A model generated the notes under the pieces. The model did no database searches. It saw only the letters and a program-made list of their open reading frames with translations, and had not been told where the DNA came from. Both the position numbers and the translations under genes were made by a program. Shown here one piece after another: positions 8,455 to 16,670 of a stretch of DNA of 58,203 bases (its first letter is position 1; every line of letters starts with the position of its first letter). This stretch comes from Paenibacillus sp. OK003 (GTDB lineage Bacteria > Bacillota > Bacilli > Paenibacillales > Paenibacillaceae), in NCBI RefSeq assembly GCF_900109515.1, contig NZ_FOBD01000028.1:1-58203 (forward strand), written 5' to 3'.

Positions 8455-9765
8455 TTAATAATAGCTGCTGCCTTCCACAAATTCGAACTCAAACTCGCCA
8501 ATACGCACAATGGTGCCCTCTTCAGCTCCGCGTTTACGCAGTTCCGCATCCACACCCATATGACGCAATGTACGCGCCAGTTTGAGAATAGCTTCATGCG
8601 AATTCAGCTGCATCCGTTTCATCATACGTTCAATCTTGGCACTCTCGACAACGAAGATTTCATTCTCCCGTACAATACGGAAACCATCGTCCTCTTTTTT
8701 GTCCAAGCTGTATACTTTGCGTTCGGATAAGTCAGCAACTTCTTCAACCACTGGCTCGTCGGGAATTTGATCCAGCAGATCAGCCGCACGATACAGGAGC
8801 TCTTGAATCCCTTTCCGTGTCAGAGACGAAATAGGCATCACTTCAATATCCGGTTGAACTTCACGAGCCTTCTGCAAAAACTCTTCCAGATTAGCTTCGG
8901 AATCCGGCATGTCCATTTTATTAGCTGCTACAACCTGTGGTCTCTCAGCGAGGACAGGATTGTACAATTTGAGTTCCTCGTTGATTTTCTGCCAGTCTTC
9001 GAACGGATCACGTCCTTCTGAACCAGACATGTCAACAACATGAACGATAATACGTGTACGTTCTACGTGACGCAAGAACTCATGTCCAAGTCCAATACCT
9101 TCATGAGCACCTTCAATCAGACCAGGCAAGTCGGCCATAACAAAGCTGCGACCTTCACCCACACCAACAACACCCAGGTTAGGTGTAATGGTTGTAAAAT
9201 GATACGCTCCAATCTTTGGCTTGGCTGCCGAAACAACAGACAACAGTGTAGATTTTCCCACACTTGGGAAACCAACCAAACCGACATCTGCCATGACCTT
9301 AAGCTCAAGTACGATGTAACGTTCTTGACCTTCTTCGCCATTTTCGGCCAGTTCTGGCGCTGGATTGTTAGCCGTGGCAAAACGAATGTTTCCCCGGCCG
9401 CCTCGGCCGCCACGAGCAACAACAACCTGTTGACCATGACGTGTCAAATCAGCCAGTACTTCTCCACTGTCTTCATCCAAAATCACGGTTCCAGGTGGAA
9501 TGCGTACAATCATGTTCTCAGCGTTCGCGCCATGCTGGCTTTTATTACGTCCCTTCTCACCACGAGGAGCCTTGAAGTGACGCTGGTAACGGAAATCCAT
9601 CAACGTACGCAGACCTTCATCCACACGGAAAATGATGTCAGCTCCTCTACCTCCATCACCCCCGGCAGGTCCGCCGTTTGGTACATACTTCTCACGACGA
9701 AACGAAATAATTCCGTCTCCTCCGTCTCCGGCTTTCACATAAATCTTCGCTTTATCTACAAACAT
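8455..9765 (-). CDS. obgE: GTPase Obg (ribosome assembly, stress and sporulation)
   Basis: An essential GTPase of late 50S assembly, also linked to Spo0 activation in Bacillus. All three domains are present in 436 residues. The glycine-rich Obg fold spans 1-158. The G domain follows, with P-loop GFPSVGKST (165-173), switch DLPGLIEGAH and base-specificity NKMD. The C-terminal OCT domain covers about 345-430. The ATG follows AAGGGG, 17 bp after the spo0B stop, so the two are co-transcribed as in B. subtilis. A terminator follows. Confidence 0.97.
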   Translation of the reverse strand: MFVDKAKIYVKAGDGGDGIISFRREKYVPNGGPAGGDGGRGADIIFRVDEGLRTLMDFRYQRHFKAPRGEKGRNKSQHGANAENMIVRIPPGTVILDEDSGEVLADLTRHGQQVVVARGGRGGRGNIRFATANNPAPELAENGEEGQERYIVLELKVMADVGLVGFPSVGKSTLLSVVSAAKPKIGAYHFTTITPNLGVVGVGEGRSFVMADLPGLIEGAHEGIGLGHEFLRHVERTRIIVHVVDMSGSEGRDPFEDWQKINEELKLYNPVLAERPQVVAANKMDMPDSEANLEEFLQKAREVQPDIEVMPISSLTRKGIQELLYRAADLLDQIPDEPVVEEVADLSERKVYSLDKKEDDGFRIVRENEIFVVESAKIERMMKRMQLNSHEAILKLARTLRHMGVDAELRKRGAEEGTIVRIGEFEFEFVEGSSYY

Positions 9766-9782
9766 TGGTTAACCCCTTCTTC

Positions 9783-10520
9783 CTATATTCCGCAAGGCAT
9801 TCTGAATTGTATAAACGTATCCTCAGACGGAAGCTGCTCCGTTCTGACTTTTTTTCCTTTGAGTACGGCATTGAGCTGCCGCAATGTTTCCGGATCGGGT
9901 GTTTGATCCCCATCCAGCCGGACAACCACATCTCCGTGATCCTGTCCGAAGTTCAAGGTCAGTTTGCGAACCTCTCCCCAAGACGACCGGCCGCCGCCAT
10001 ATTGATAGGCTCGAATCGCATCGGCAATCGCCCCCGTAAGCGACTCGCCATCCTCGGGAGAGACCAGAGCACTAAGCTGTAACTCTTCCTCTACGACCAC
10101 ATGCAATTCCAGAGCGACTCCACTGGTCCGGAAAGATTGAAGATAAAATACGAGTGAAGGAATACCCAATCTGGAGATTCGGCTTTCTTCGTTAACCCGC
10201 TCTACTATTCTTTCCACACATTGCACTGATTTATCAAGTTTGCCCAGTCTAAGATATCCATACAATACCTGAAGATCGTTCATCCAATCATGCCTATGAT
10301 GATTTAGTGATGCAATTGCTGTCTTTTCCATAGATTGTATGATGGTTCTGCGTTCCGCCTCTGCTTGTCTCTTCATCACATTCACAGAAACAAAAAGCAC
10401 CGCGACGGACCACAATGCGTATACAGCAATTGATATAACTACTGGATACAGCATAACGAAAACCAAAGGAATCAGAAGTGAACATGCCGCAATCCAGGGC
10501 ACTCTTTTCCAAGATTTCAT
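9783..10520 (-). CDS. spo0B: Spo0B-like sporulation phosphotransferase with N-terminal membrane anchor
   Basis: Spo0B relays phosphate from Spo0F to Spo0A. The family motif is clear: HHRHDWMNDLQVLYGYL, where the His in RHDW (His77) aligns with the phosphorylated His30 of B. subtilis Spo0B. A degenerate kinase-like C-terminal domain follows. Unlike the soluble B. subtilis protein, this one begins with two hydrophobic segments (about residues 7-25 and 28-48) that should place it in the membrane. The start at ATG 10520 follows GGGGAG. The frame stays open to 10637, but that part runs through the rpmA terminator, so it is rejected. It lies between rpmA and obgE, exactly the spo0B locus. Confidence 0.85.
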   Translation of the reverse strand: MKSWKRVPWIAACSLLIPLVFVMLYPVVISIAVYALWSVAVLFVSVNVMKRQAEAERRTIIQSMEKTAIASLNHHRHDWMNDLQVLYGYLRLGKLDKSVQCVERIVERVNEESRISRLGIPSLVFYLQSFRTSGVALELHVVVEEELQLSALVSPEDGESLTGAIADAIRAYQYGGGRSSWGEVRKLTLNFGQDHGDVVVRLDGDQTPDPETLRQLNAVLKGKKVRTEQLPSEDTFIQFRMPCGI

Positions 10521-10620
10521 GGCTTCTCCCCGTTCTACAAAACTCGGTTGGTTTAATCCCCACCGTAACCAAGTATAACATGTCTTTTCTGCCAGTTCAT
10601 TATCGAATAACCTATAAATA

Positions 10621-10651
10621 CAAAAAGCCTCCGGCAAAAATGCCGAAGGCT
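10621..10651 (-). terminator. Intrinsic terminator downstream of rpmA
   Basis: On the minus strand AGCCTTCGGCA, loop TTTT, TGCCGGAGGCT form an 11-bp stem with one mismatch, followed by TTTTTG. It ends the rplU-prp-rpmA unit, about 20 bp after the rpmA stop. A fraction of transcripts may read on into spo0B. Confidence 0.88.
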
Positions 10652-10671
10652 CCTTAGGCGGAATGCCGATA

Positions 10672-10983
10672 TTATGCTTCTACTGCAGCTGCTACTGGAG
10701 CAACATTCACAGGGTAGATGCTTACTTTTTTACGATCGCGTCCCCAACGTTCGAATTTCACAACGCCGTCAACTTTCGCAAACAAAGTGTCATCTTTACC
10801 GATACCCACGTTAGTACCTGGGTGAATTTTCGTTCCGCGTTGGCGAACGAGAATGCTACCACCAGTTACTGTTTGACCGTCAGCACGTTTAACGCCAAGG
10901 CGTTGTGCGTTACTGTCACGACCATTCTTCGTGGAACCTACACCTTTTTTCGATGCGAATAACTGAAGATTTAATTTCAACAT
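10672..10983 (-). CDS. rpmA: 50S ribosomal protein bL27 with cleavable leader
   Basis: A 103-residue bL27, a component of the 50S subunit whose N-terminus reaches the peptidyl-transferase centre. It starts with the Firmicute leader MLKLNLQLFA directly before SKKGVGSTKNGRDS. In Staphylococcus the equivalent leader is removed by the protease Prp, which is encoded here by the immediately upstream gene. AAGGAGG precedes the ATG by 10 nt. The Ala/Val-rich C-terminal tail is slightly longer than in B. subtilis. Confidence 0.97.
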   Translation of the reverse strand: MLKLNLQLFASKKGVGSTKNGRDSNAQRLGVKRADGQTVTGGSILVRQRGTKIHPGTNVGIGKDDTLFAKVDGVVKFERWGRDRKKVSIYPVNVAPVAAAVEA

Positions 10984-11006
10984 GATTGGTTGTCCTCCTT
11001 CTTTAA

Positions 11007-11336
11007 TTATTTGACTTGCTCTATCTGAATATACTTTCCGTATGACTCTGCAATATCAGTGAGCATAAGCACCATGGATTCGAGTAGCAATTGTACCTGG
11101 GACCAGGTTCCGTCTTTCTCCAACACCGGTAAAGAAGCGCTTAAAAAGCCATTCTTCATCTTGGCGTCCATTTCGACACCAGTCAGTGTTTCAATCGAGT
11201 TCACCGTACCCACTGTAACAGCAGATACCCCGGCACATACGATGTCTTCTCCTCGCTTGGCAAAATTAGCATGCCCTTTGATGGAGAAACGATCGATGCT
11301 CCCGTCATCATTACGAAAGACTTGAACGATAATCAC
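11007..11336 (-). CDS. prp: Ribosomal-processing cysteine protease Prp
   Basis: A small 109-residue cysteine protease (YsxB family) that cuts the N-terminal leader from bL27. The predicted catalytic pair is visible: His22 in IKGHANFA and Cys34 in DIVCAGVSA, at the same positions as reported for the Staphylococcus enzyme. It sits between rplU and rpmA, the diagnostic arrangement for this system. It starts 13 bp after the rplU stop. Confidence 0.94.
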   Translation of the reverse strand: MIIVQVFRNDDGSIDRFSIKGHANFAKRGEDIVCAGVSAVTVGTVNSIETLTGVEMDAKMKNGFLSASLPVLEKDGTWSQVQLLLESMVLMLTDIAESYGKYIQIEQVK

Positions 11337-11349
11337 TTATCGCACCTTC

Positions 11350-11661
11350 TTACGCTTTGATTGCTTCGATAGTTACTTTTGTATACGGTTGACGGTGACC
11401 TTGCTTCACATGGTAGTTCTTTTTAGGTTTGTATTTGTATACAACAACCTTTTGTCCTTTGCCATGTTTCTCCACTTTAGCCGTTACAGTTGCTCCGGAA
11501 ACCAATGGTGTACCTGCTGTCAAACCTTGATCGTTAGATACAGCCAGGACACGGTCGAACGTTACGCTTTCGCCATCGTTCGCAGTCAATTTCTCGATGA
11601 ACAGAACATCGCCCTCTTGGACTTTGTACTGTTTGCCACCTGTTTCAATAATTGCGTACAT
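11350..11661 (-). CDS. rplU: 50S ribosomal protein bL21
   Basis: A 103-residue bL21 starting MYAIIETGGKQYKV with the YKPKKNYHVKQGHRQPYT C-terminal motif that contacts 23S rRNA. It is the first gene of the rplU-prp-rpmA operon. Its start follows GAGGAGG and a roughly 120-nt structured leader, consistent with autogenous control. Confidence 0.97.
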   Translation of the reverse strand: MYAIIETGGKQYKVQEGDVLFIEKLTANDGESVTFDRVLAVSNDQGLTAGTPLVSGATVTAKVEKHGKGQKVVVYKYKPKKNYHVKQGHRQPYTKVTIEAIKA

Positions 11662-11785
11662 TTGCCTTGCACCTCCTCATGTCTCAGACTCGCCCGGTCT
11701 CAGGTGACAGTATCCTTGCGGAACTGTTCTTGTACCCGGCCAGTGCGGTTACAGCATGTGCAAGACCAATAGGCTAAACACATAC
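11662..11785 (-). ncRNA. Probable L21 leader (ribosomal protein autoregulatory RNA)
   Basis: The 5' untranslated region between the rplU promoter and ATG is about 120 nt and contains strong local structure. One element is an ACAGT-TCC / GGA-tACTGT stem capped by a GCAA tetraloop; further GC-rich segments (GGCCGGG, GAGACCGGGCGAGTCTGAG) lie around it. Firmicute rplU genes are known to carry an L21 leader at this place. I assign it by position and structure, not by a covariance search. Confidence 0.6.
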
Positions 11786-11791
11786 CTGATG

Positions 11792-11820
11792 ATTATACCA
11801 CCAACTATACTAAAAATCAA
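11792..11820 (-). promoter_or_regulatory. Promoter of rplU-prp-rpmA
   Basis: On the minus strand TTGATT (11815-11820), a 17-bp spacer and TATAAT (11792-11797). The -35 box overlaps the last codons of rng. The predicted start is near 11785. Confidence 0.8.
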
Positions 11821-13067
11821 TGCAACGGCGAAATATATCTTTTACCTGTCCCATGACAGGAAGAACACGGCTCCACGTAAGGGAGCGTGCTCTCTTCCCG
11901 TACCTTCTTACGGGTAAGTTCGAGCAACCCCAGCTTGGTCCAACCCATTACAAAAGCCTTGGTTCGATCCTTCTTGAGTTCATTTTCCAGCGTTACCGCA
12001 ACTTCATGCCGGTTCATTGCTTCCTCCATATCAATGAAGTCCACAATAATCATGCCGCCGATATCCCGCAGACGCATTAAACGGGCAATCTCAACCGCTG
12101 CCTGCATGTTCGTTTCCGTTACGGTCTCTTCCAGACTGTCACCGCCAGCTCCTGTGTACTTGCCTGTATTGACATCAACTACAGTGAGTGCCTCGGTATG
12201 ATCAATGACAATATATCCACCTCCAGGCAGCCATACCTTGCGGGCAAAATCCTTGTTCAACTGCTCCTGCACACGATAAGCAGCAAAAATTGACTCTTCT
12301 CCCCTATACACCTGTACTTTAGGTTGATGGCCTGGACAGATTTCCTCCAGCAATGCACTCAATTCACGGGCTTGTGCTTCATTATCCGTAATGACTTCAT
12401 CGCTGCCAGGCGTATACACATCACGAATGATCCGCTGAACCATACCGTGATCCCGATGCAGCAGGCTTGGTGAAGGCAAACTATCCGCTTTTTCACGAAT
12501 CAGACGCCACTGCTCACGTAATGTTTCCAGGTCGGATTGAATGGCTTCCCTCTGTTCCTCTCCGGATACGGTTCGTATGATAAGCCCCTCTTCGTCCCGT
12601 CTCAGTTGTTCACCCAACGTCTTGAGGCGGGATCGATCCCCCTCACGGGCAATTTTCTTGGAGACGGCTACATAATCCGCTAAAGGCATGTAGACAAGCC
12701 AGCGCCCCGGCAGCGAATAATGAGTTGTCACCCGGGCTCCCTTGCTTCCTACTGGCTCCTTCAGGACTTGGACGATTACATCCTGACCTGGACGAAGCAG
12801 CTCCGAAATTGAAGGCTTCACTTTGGGTTGTTTCTCCAGATTGGGATGCAATACATCGTCCACATACAGAAAAGCATTCTTTTTCTGACCGATATCCACA
12901 AAAGCAGCTTGCATACCTGGTAACACGTTCACTACCCGTCCTTTGAAATACGAACCCAGCAGTCCACGCTCGCGTGTTCGCTCTGCCATGAATTCTACAG
13001 CTTTGCCTTCTTCCAGAAGCGCCATTTGCATGAGGTTATGTTCATTATGTACAATCATTTGTTTCAT
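11817..13067 (-). CDS. rng: Ribonuclease G/E family endoribonuclease
   Basis: A single-strand endoribonuclease of the RNase E/G family, absent from B. subtilis but present in many other Firmicutes. The 416 residues hold an S1-like RNA-binding region (about 37-120), then the catalytic core with two Asp-bearing strands (VVDVNTGKYTG and MIIVDFIDME), and a C-terminal CSSCHGTGK zinc-link-type motif. It lacks the long scaffold tail of E. coli RNase E. It stands about 105 bp downstream of spoIVFB and its 3' end carries the rplU promoter. Confidence 0.92.
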   Translation of the reverse strand: MKQMIVHNEHNLMQMALLEEGKAVEFMAERTRERGLLGSYFKGRVVNVLPGMQAAFVDIGQKKNAFLYVDDVLHPNLEKQPKVKPSISELLRPGQDVIVQVLKEPVGSKGARVTTHYSLPGRWLVYMPLADYVAVSKKIAREGDRSRLKTLGEQLRRDEEGLIIRTVSGEEQREAIQSDLETLREQWRLIREKADSLPSPSLLHRDHGMVQRIIRDVYTPGSDEVITDNEAQARELSALLEEICPGHQPKVQVYRGEESIFAAYRVQEQLNKDFARKVWLPGGGYIVIDHTEALTVVDVNTGKYTGAGGDSLEETVTETNMQAAVEIARLMRLRDIGGMIIVDFIDMEEAMNRHEVAVTLENELKKDRTKAFVMGWTKLGLLELTRKKVREESTLPYVEPCSSCHGTGKRYISPLH

Positions 13068-13172
13068 GGCTTCACCTCTAGAAGACTATTCAATTCATCC
13101 ACATCCATTCTGTATCTTTGCCATACTCATTGTACATGTATTAACCCAATTCAGGACAAATCCACCAAGTTG

Positions 13173-14039
13173 CTACAACTTATCCGTGTCTTGTTTGAAA
13201 TAAGAACCGATGATTCGCTGCTCAGGCAAAACGGCCATGATTCTTCCCTGTCTATTCATCACATATATCATATGGTATCTTTCTCTCTTTAATAGACGCA
13301 AAATAGGCTCCAAAGGTTTCGCCGGAAATGAGATTATCGGCTGCGCCAAACTGCCTGTAGCTGCATGACGGGTGAATGCACTTTCACGATTCATCAGAAA
13401 TCGGATAAACCGGTAGGGAATATTTCGGTAATCGGTCACATTGGAATAGAACAGAAAAATTCCGATCAACAGAATATTTAAAGGCAGCCCGTAATCACCG
13501 GTAAACCAGCGACCGATGGCAACCAAGATAACTCCTGCGCTACACAGAATACTGATTCTGTAAGTCCACAATAATGTCGTATAGTAAGGAGCAGCAAGAC
13601 TAACGAGTGCCTGTACAATTTTACCACCATCTAACGGCAACACCGGTAGCAGGTTAAATAGGGCAATCAGCAGATTCCCCTGTATAATATAATCCAAAAA
13701 AAGTGGGTCTCCCAGGTTCACGTATTTCAGCAATAAAACAACTCCAACCATGAGCATATTTTGAAAAGGCCCTGCCAAAGCGATAATGATCTCCCGACGG
13801 GCTGTTATATTTCCTGCATCCTCAATAACGGCGACACCGCCAAAAGGAAGCATCTGTATCGAAAGGACACGGCAGCCCAGAAGGGCTGCCGCTGCAGCAT
13901 GTCCACATTCATGAATAAAAACGATGGCAAACAGCGTGATGAGTTCAATAAAGTTCCCGGTCAACAGGGAAGCCATCATGATAATCACAAAAAAAGGATG
14001 AAACGAGATACGCACACCCCATAACCTAATCAAGGGCAA
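13173..14039 (-). CDS. spoIVFB: SpoIVFB, intramembrane metalloprotease that processes pro-sigma-K
   Basis: An M50 (site-2 protease) family enzyme acting in the outer forespore membrane. The zinc site is HECGH (residues 43-47) with the distal Asp in LPVLPLDGGK (Asp137). Several hydrophobic segments surround these motifs. The last 60-70 residues look like a CBS-type domain, which in Bacillus senses ATP. It overlaps spoIVFA by 14 bp, so the inhibitor and protease are translationally coupled. Its 288 residues match the family. Confidence 0.94.
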   Translation of the reverse strand: MPLIRLWGVRISFHPFFVIIMMASLLTGNFIELITLFAIVFIHECGHAAAAALLGCRVLSIQMLPFGGVAVIEDAGNITARREIIIALAGPFQNMLMVGVVLLLKYVNLGDPLFLDYIIQGNLLIALFNLLPVLPLDGGKIVQALVSLAAPYYTTLLWTYRISILCSAGVILVAIGRWFTGDYGLPLNILLIGIFLFYSNVTDYRNIPYRFIRFLMNRESAFTRHAATGSLAQPIISFPAKPLEPILRLLKRERYHMIYVMNRQGRIMAVLPEQRIIGSYFKQDTDKL

Positions 14040-14910
14040 CCACTTCCGCTGGGTCTACGTACTGCTCGCCCTCTTTTACCGCAAAATATAATGTGGCAGG
14101 TTGATCATTTCCGGTCTCCTTTAGGCTGCCGACCGCGTCACCTGCTTCAACCCAATCATTCACCTGGACTTCACTTTCGTTCAAGCGTCCGTATATGGCT
14201 GTAACTTGACCCGAGTGCTGGATTACAACCGTTGTCCCATTTTCCGGATCATCCAGTACTTGAAGTACTCGCCCAGCATCTGAACTGACTACTTGAACAA
14301 GTCCTGTACCGCCAGCTTCGGGAACAATCTCAATGCCTTTCATGCTCAGTGCAAAAGGCTGAACGATGGTGCCCGAGATCGGTTTGCCGAGCAGGTGTCG
14401 GATACCCGAGACATTCACAGGATCGGTGGTATGTCCAAGAACGGGCAGGAATGATGGCGTTCCGCCAAAATGCTTTTCGTACCAGGCAGCGGCATAGGCA
14501 AAATCCATATCCCGATGCAGCACATCGGCGATCACGGTTTTGGCAGGTGTTGTCCACGAGGTGTTCAACTGGAACAAGCCCCAGACTCCGCCGAATAACA
14601 ATATGCTAACCACCGTTCGACCTACGAATGACTTCATCAGATTGAAGCGTGGATGGCCGCCAGGACCATAATGCCCGTTCTCTTTTTTCCACAGCCACTC
14701 CGGATCCCTTTCCTGTTCTGCCAGCGAAGATCTTGCCGTTCGTGGATTTTCTTGTATATCCATAGACGAGAACGGATTACGTTGCGCAGATGTACGCTTA
14801 TCGGATACCGAGCCCGATTCTCGCTGCTGCATAATTTCTTCCGTAGCACCATCCATTAACCGCCGAATGCGCTCTTCTCTTCTCTGCTTGATTCTGAGTT
14901 TCGTATTCAT
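14026..14910 (-). CDS. spoIVFA: SpoIVFA, regulator of SpoIVFB with degenerate M23 domain
   Basis: A bitopic membrane protein that holds SpoIVFB inactive until the SpoIVB signal. The 294 residues start with a basic cytoplasmic part (KLRIKQRREERIRRLM), one transmembrane segment (about residues 119-137), and a C-terminal LytM/M23-like domain (about 180-290). In that domain HSGQVTAIYGRL replaces the catalytic HxGxxTxYAH pattern, so it should be inactive as a peptidase, as expected for SpoIVFA. The ATG at 14910 follows GGGAGG with 8-nt spacing. Upstream in-frame codons to 15006 run into a terminator-like hairpin and are rejected. Confidence 0.9.
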   Translation of the reverse strand: MNTKLRIKQRREERIRRLMDGATEEIMQQRESGSVSDKRTSAQRNPFSSMDIQENPRTARSSLAEQERDPEWLWKKENGHYGPGGHPRFNLMKSFVGRTVVSILLFGGVWGLFQLNTSWTTPAKTVIADVLHRDMDFAYAAAWYEKHFGGTPSFLPVLGHTTDPVNVSGIRHLLGKPISGTIVQPFALSMKGIEIVPEAGGTGLVQVVSSDAGRVLQVLDDPENGTTVVIQHSGQVTAIYGRLNESEVQVNDWVEAGDAVGSLKETGNDQPATLYFAVKEGEQYVDPAEVVALD

Positions 14911-14990
14911 GGAATGTCCTCCCGCCGAGGCTTGTTTACTACATCCTATGAGGGGCTCGTTCATAATATGAACAAGCTTCGGCTGGAAGC

Positions 14991-15013
14991 AAAAATAACC
15001 CCACAACGTGGAG
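14991..15013 (-). terminator. Second terminator-like hairpin between minD and spoIVFA
   Basis: On the minus strand CTCCAC, loop GTT, GTGGGG (one G-U pair) followed by TTATTTTTG. It lies about 66 bp after the first minD terminator and could act as a back-up, or as an attenuator if spoIVFA transcripts begin upstream. Confidence 0.5.
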
Positions 15014-15078
15014 TCCTATTGTGAAGTACATATCCCGTTCTATACAAGACGCCTTTAATAAAAGGCTCCATAATATTC

Positions 15079-15105
15079 AAAAAGCCGGGCTTGAGGGCCA
15101 CGGCT
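15079..15105 (-). terminator. Intrinsic terminator downstream of minCD
   Basis: On the minus strand AGCCG-t-GGC, loop CCTCAA, GCC-CGGCT, with a single bulged T, followed by TTTTTG. It is about 32 bp after the minD stop. Confidence 0.8.
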
Positions 15106-15136
15106 GTCATACATGAATGTGATGAGAAAGAGCGAG

Positions 15137-15931
15137 TTAACCCATTCCAAAAAACTTCTTAAAACGTGTGAAAGCACCCTTTTTTTGCTCCAATTGCATC
15201 AGAGGAACGGTATCTCCCAGAATACGACGGGCAATATTACGATAGGCAATGGCCGCAAGTGAATCCGGATTCATTACTGTAGGCTCTCCCGAGTTGGCTG
15301 CCTTGATGACAAGCTCATCATCAGGAACGATCCCGATCAGATCAATATTAAGTACTTGTAAAATGCCGTCAATGTCGAGCATGTCACCTGATTTGACCAT
15401 ATTGTTACGGATACGGTTCACGACCAGTTTTGGTGAGTGAATGTGTGAACTTTCCAGCAAACCAATGACACGGTCCGCATCACGGACAGCCGCATTTTCT
15501 GGTGTAGTGACCACAATCGCCTGGTCAGCTCCTGCAACCGCATTTTTGAACCCCTGCTCAATTCCGGCTGGACAATCAATAATGACGTATTCAAAATCTT
15601 TTTTTAATTCGAGAATAATATCCTTCACCTGTTCTGGTGACACAGAGTTCTTATCTCTCGTTTGTGCTGCAGGCAGCATATATAATTCTTCGAAACGTTT
15701 ATCTTTGACCAAAGCCTGATTCAGTCGGCAGCGGCCGTCTGCAACGTCGCACAGATCATAAATGATCCGGTTTTCGAGTCCCATCACGACATCCAGATTA
15801 CGAAGGCCGATATCGGTATCTACCAGACAAACCTTTTTGCCGAGCAGCGCCAGCGCTGTCCCGATGTTTGCCGAGGTGGTTGTTTTACCCACGCCGCCTT
15901 TACCCGAAGTGATCACGATCGCCTCTCCCAT
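15137..15931 (-). CDS. minD: Septum site-determining ATPase MinD
   Basis: A deviant Walker-A ATPase of the ParA/MinD family that recruits MinC to the membrane and blocks polar division. The signature GKGGVGKTT is at the N-terminus, with the VIIDCPAGIE switch. The last residues (FTRFKKFFGMG) form the amphipathic membrane-targeting helix. It follows minC by 3 bp, so minCD is one unit, directly downstream of mreBCD. Confidence 0.97.
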   Translation of the reverse strand: MGEAIVITSGKGGVGKTTTSANIGTALALLGKKVCLVDTDIGLRNLDVVMGLENRIIYDLCDVADGRCRLNQALVKDKRFEELYMLPAAQTRDKNSVSPEQVKDIILELKKDFEYVIIDCPAGIEQGFKNAVAGADQAIVVTTPENAAVRDADRVIGLLESSHIHSPKLVVNRIRNNMVKSGDMLDIDGILQVLNIDLIGIVPDDELVIKAANSGEPTVMNPDSLAAIAYRNIARRILGDTVPLMQLEQKKGAFTRFKKFFGMG

Positions 15932-15934
15932 GAG

Positions 15935-16597
15935 CTACACTCCTTTAAACACATTAAAATCTCGGCGCAACCGAACGATATTGCTCATCTTGTCGATCTG
16001 CATCTGATTGTCCTGTAAATAAGCAAATTCCATTCCGGTCTCTCGGCTCTCCCACTCATCGGGAGGACGGCTGATGATGTCAGCGATCCGCAGCTGCGTT
16101 GGTGCAAACACCGAAGCAGCAATGATCGAATCTTCGTCCCCACCAATTCCAGCATGAGCCATGCCTCTGAGTGAACCCAAAACATATATATCTCCGGTAC
16201 ACGTTACTGTGCCCCCCGGATTGATATCACCAAGAAACAGCAGATTCCCTTCATGATGAAGCACCTGACCCGAACGTACCATACCACACATGGTTACAAT
16301 CGGCGGCGGCCCTTTAACCTGTGGTTTAAGGGCCGGTGAATCGATGGAACGAATGAGCAAATTCCCTTTTTGTTTCAATATATCAAGAATTGCTTCTTTC
16401 TGGTCCTCCGTCACTTCCCGGCTGCCCAGTTTGATATCCACATGAACAATCGGTCCGGTTAAAATATTTTGATGGCTGTGTTCCAGCTTATAGCGGAGCT
16501 CGTAGAGCAATTCCTCGAATTCACATTGATCGTCCAACAGGAAAACCAGGCCGTCTCGGATGCCTTTAATCGTTACGTGATTCGATTTTACCGTCAT
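15935..16597 (-). CDS. minC: Septum site-determining protein MinC
   Basis: The division inhibitor that acts on FtsZ together with MinD. Its 220 residues consist of an N-terminal FtsZ-inhibiting domain (about 1-100), a Pro-rich linker, and a C-terminal beta-helix domain with the family motifs VRSGQVLHHEGNLLFLGDIN and GGTVTCTGDIYVLGSLRG-type turns. The ATG has GGGAGGG upstream. It is separated from mreD by 73 bp and from minD by 3 bp. Confidence 0.95.
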   Translation of the reverse strand: MTVKSNHVTIKGIRDGLVFLLDDQCEFEELLYELRYKLEHSHQNILTGPIVHVDIKLGSREVTEDQKEAILDILKQKGNLLIRSIDSPALKPQVKGPPPIVTMCGMVRSGQVLHHEGNLLFLGDINPGGTVTCTGDIYVLGSLRGMAHAGIGGDEDSIIAASVFAPTQLRIADIISRPPDEWESRETGMEFAYLQDNQMQIDKMSNIVRLRRDFNVFKGV

Positions 16598-16670
16598 AAG
16601 CCTGTCCCTCCCATCTCATTACATTTCGTGCCCGGGTCCCCAAGTTCCTGCTTCTCACTCCATAAATGTA

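Noticed and set aside
9040..9906. 288-codon plus-strand open frame opposite obgE
   Set aside because: It is antisense to conserved Obg motifs and lacks a ribosome site.
10521..10637. N-terminal extension of Spo0B by 39 residues
   Set aside because: The extension would be encoded by the rpmA terminator hairpin and has no ribosome site; ATG 10520 has GGGGAG.
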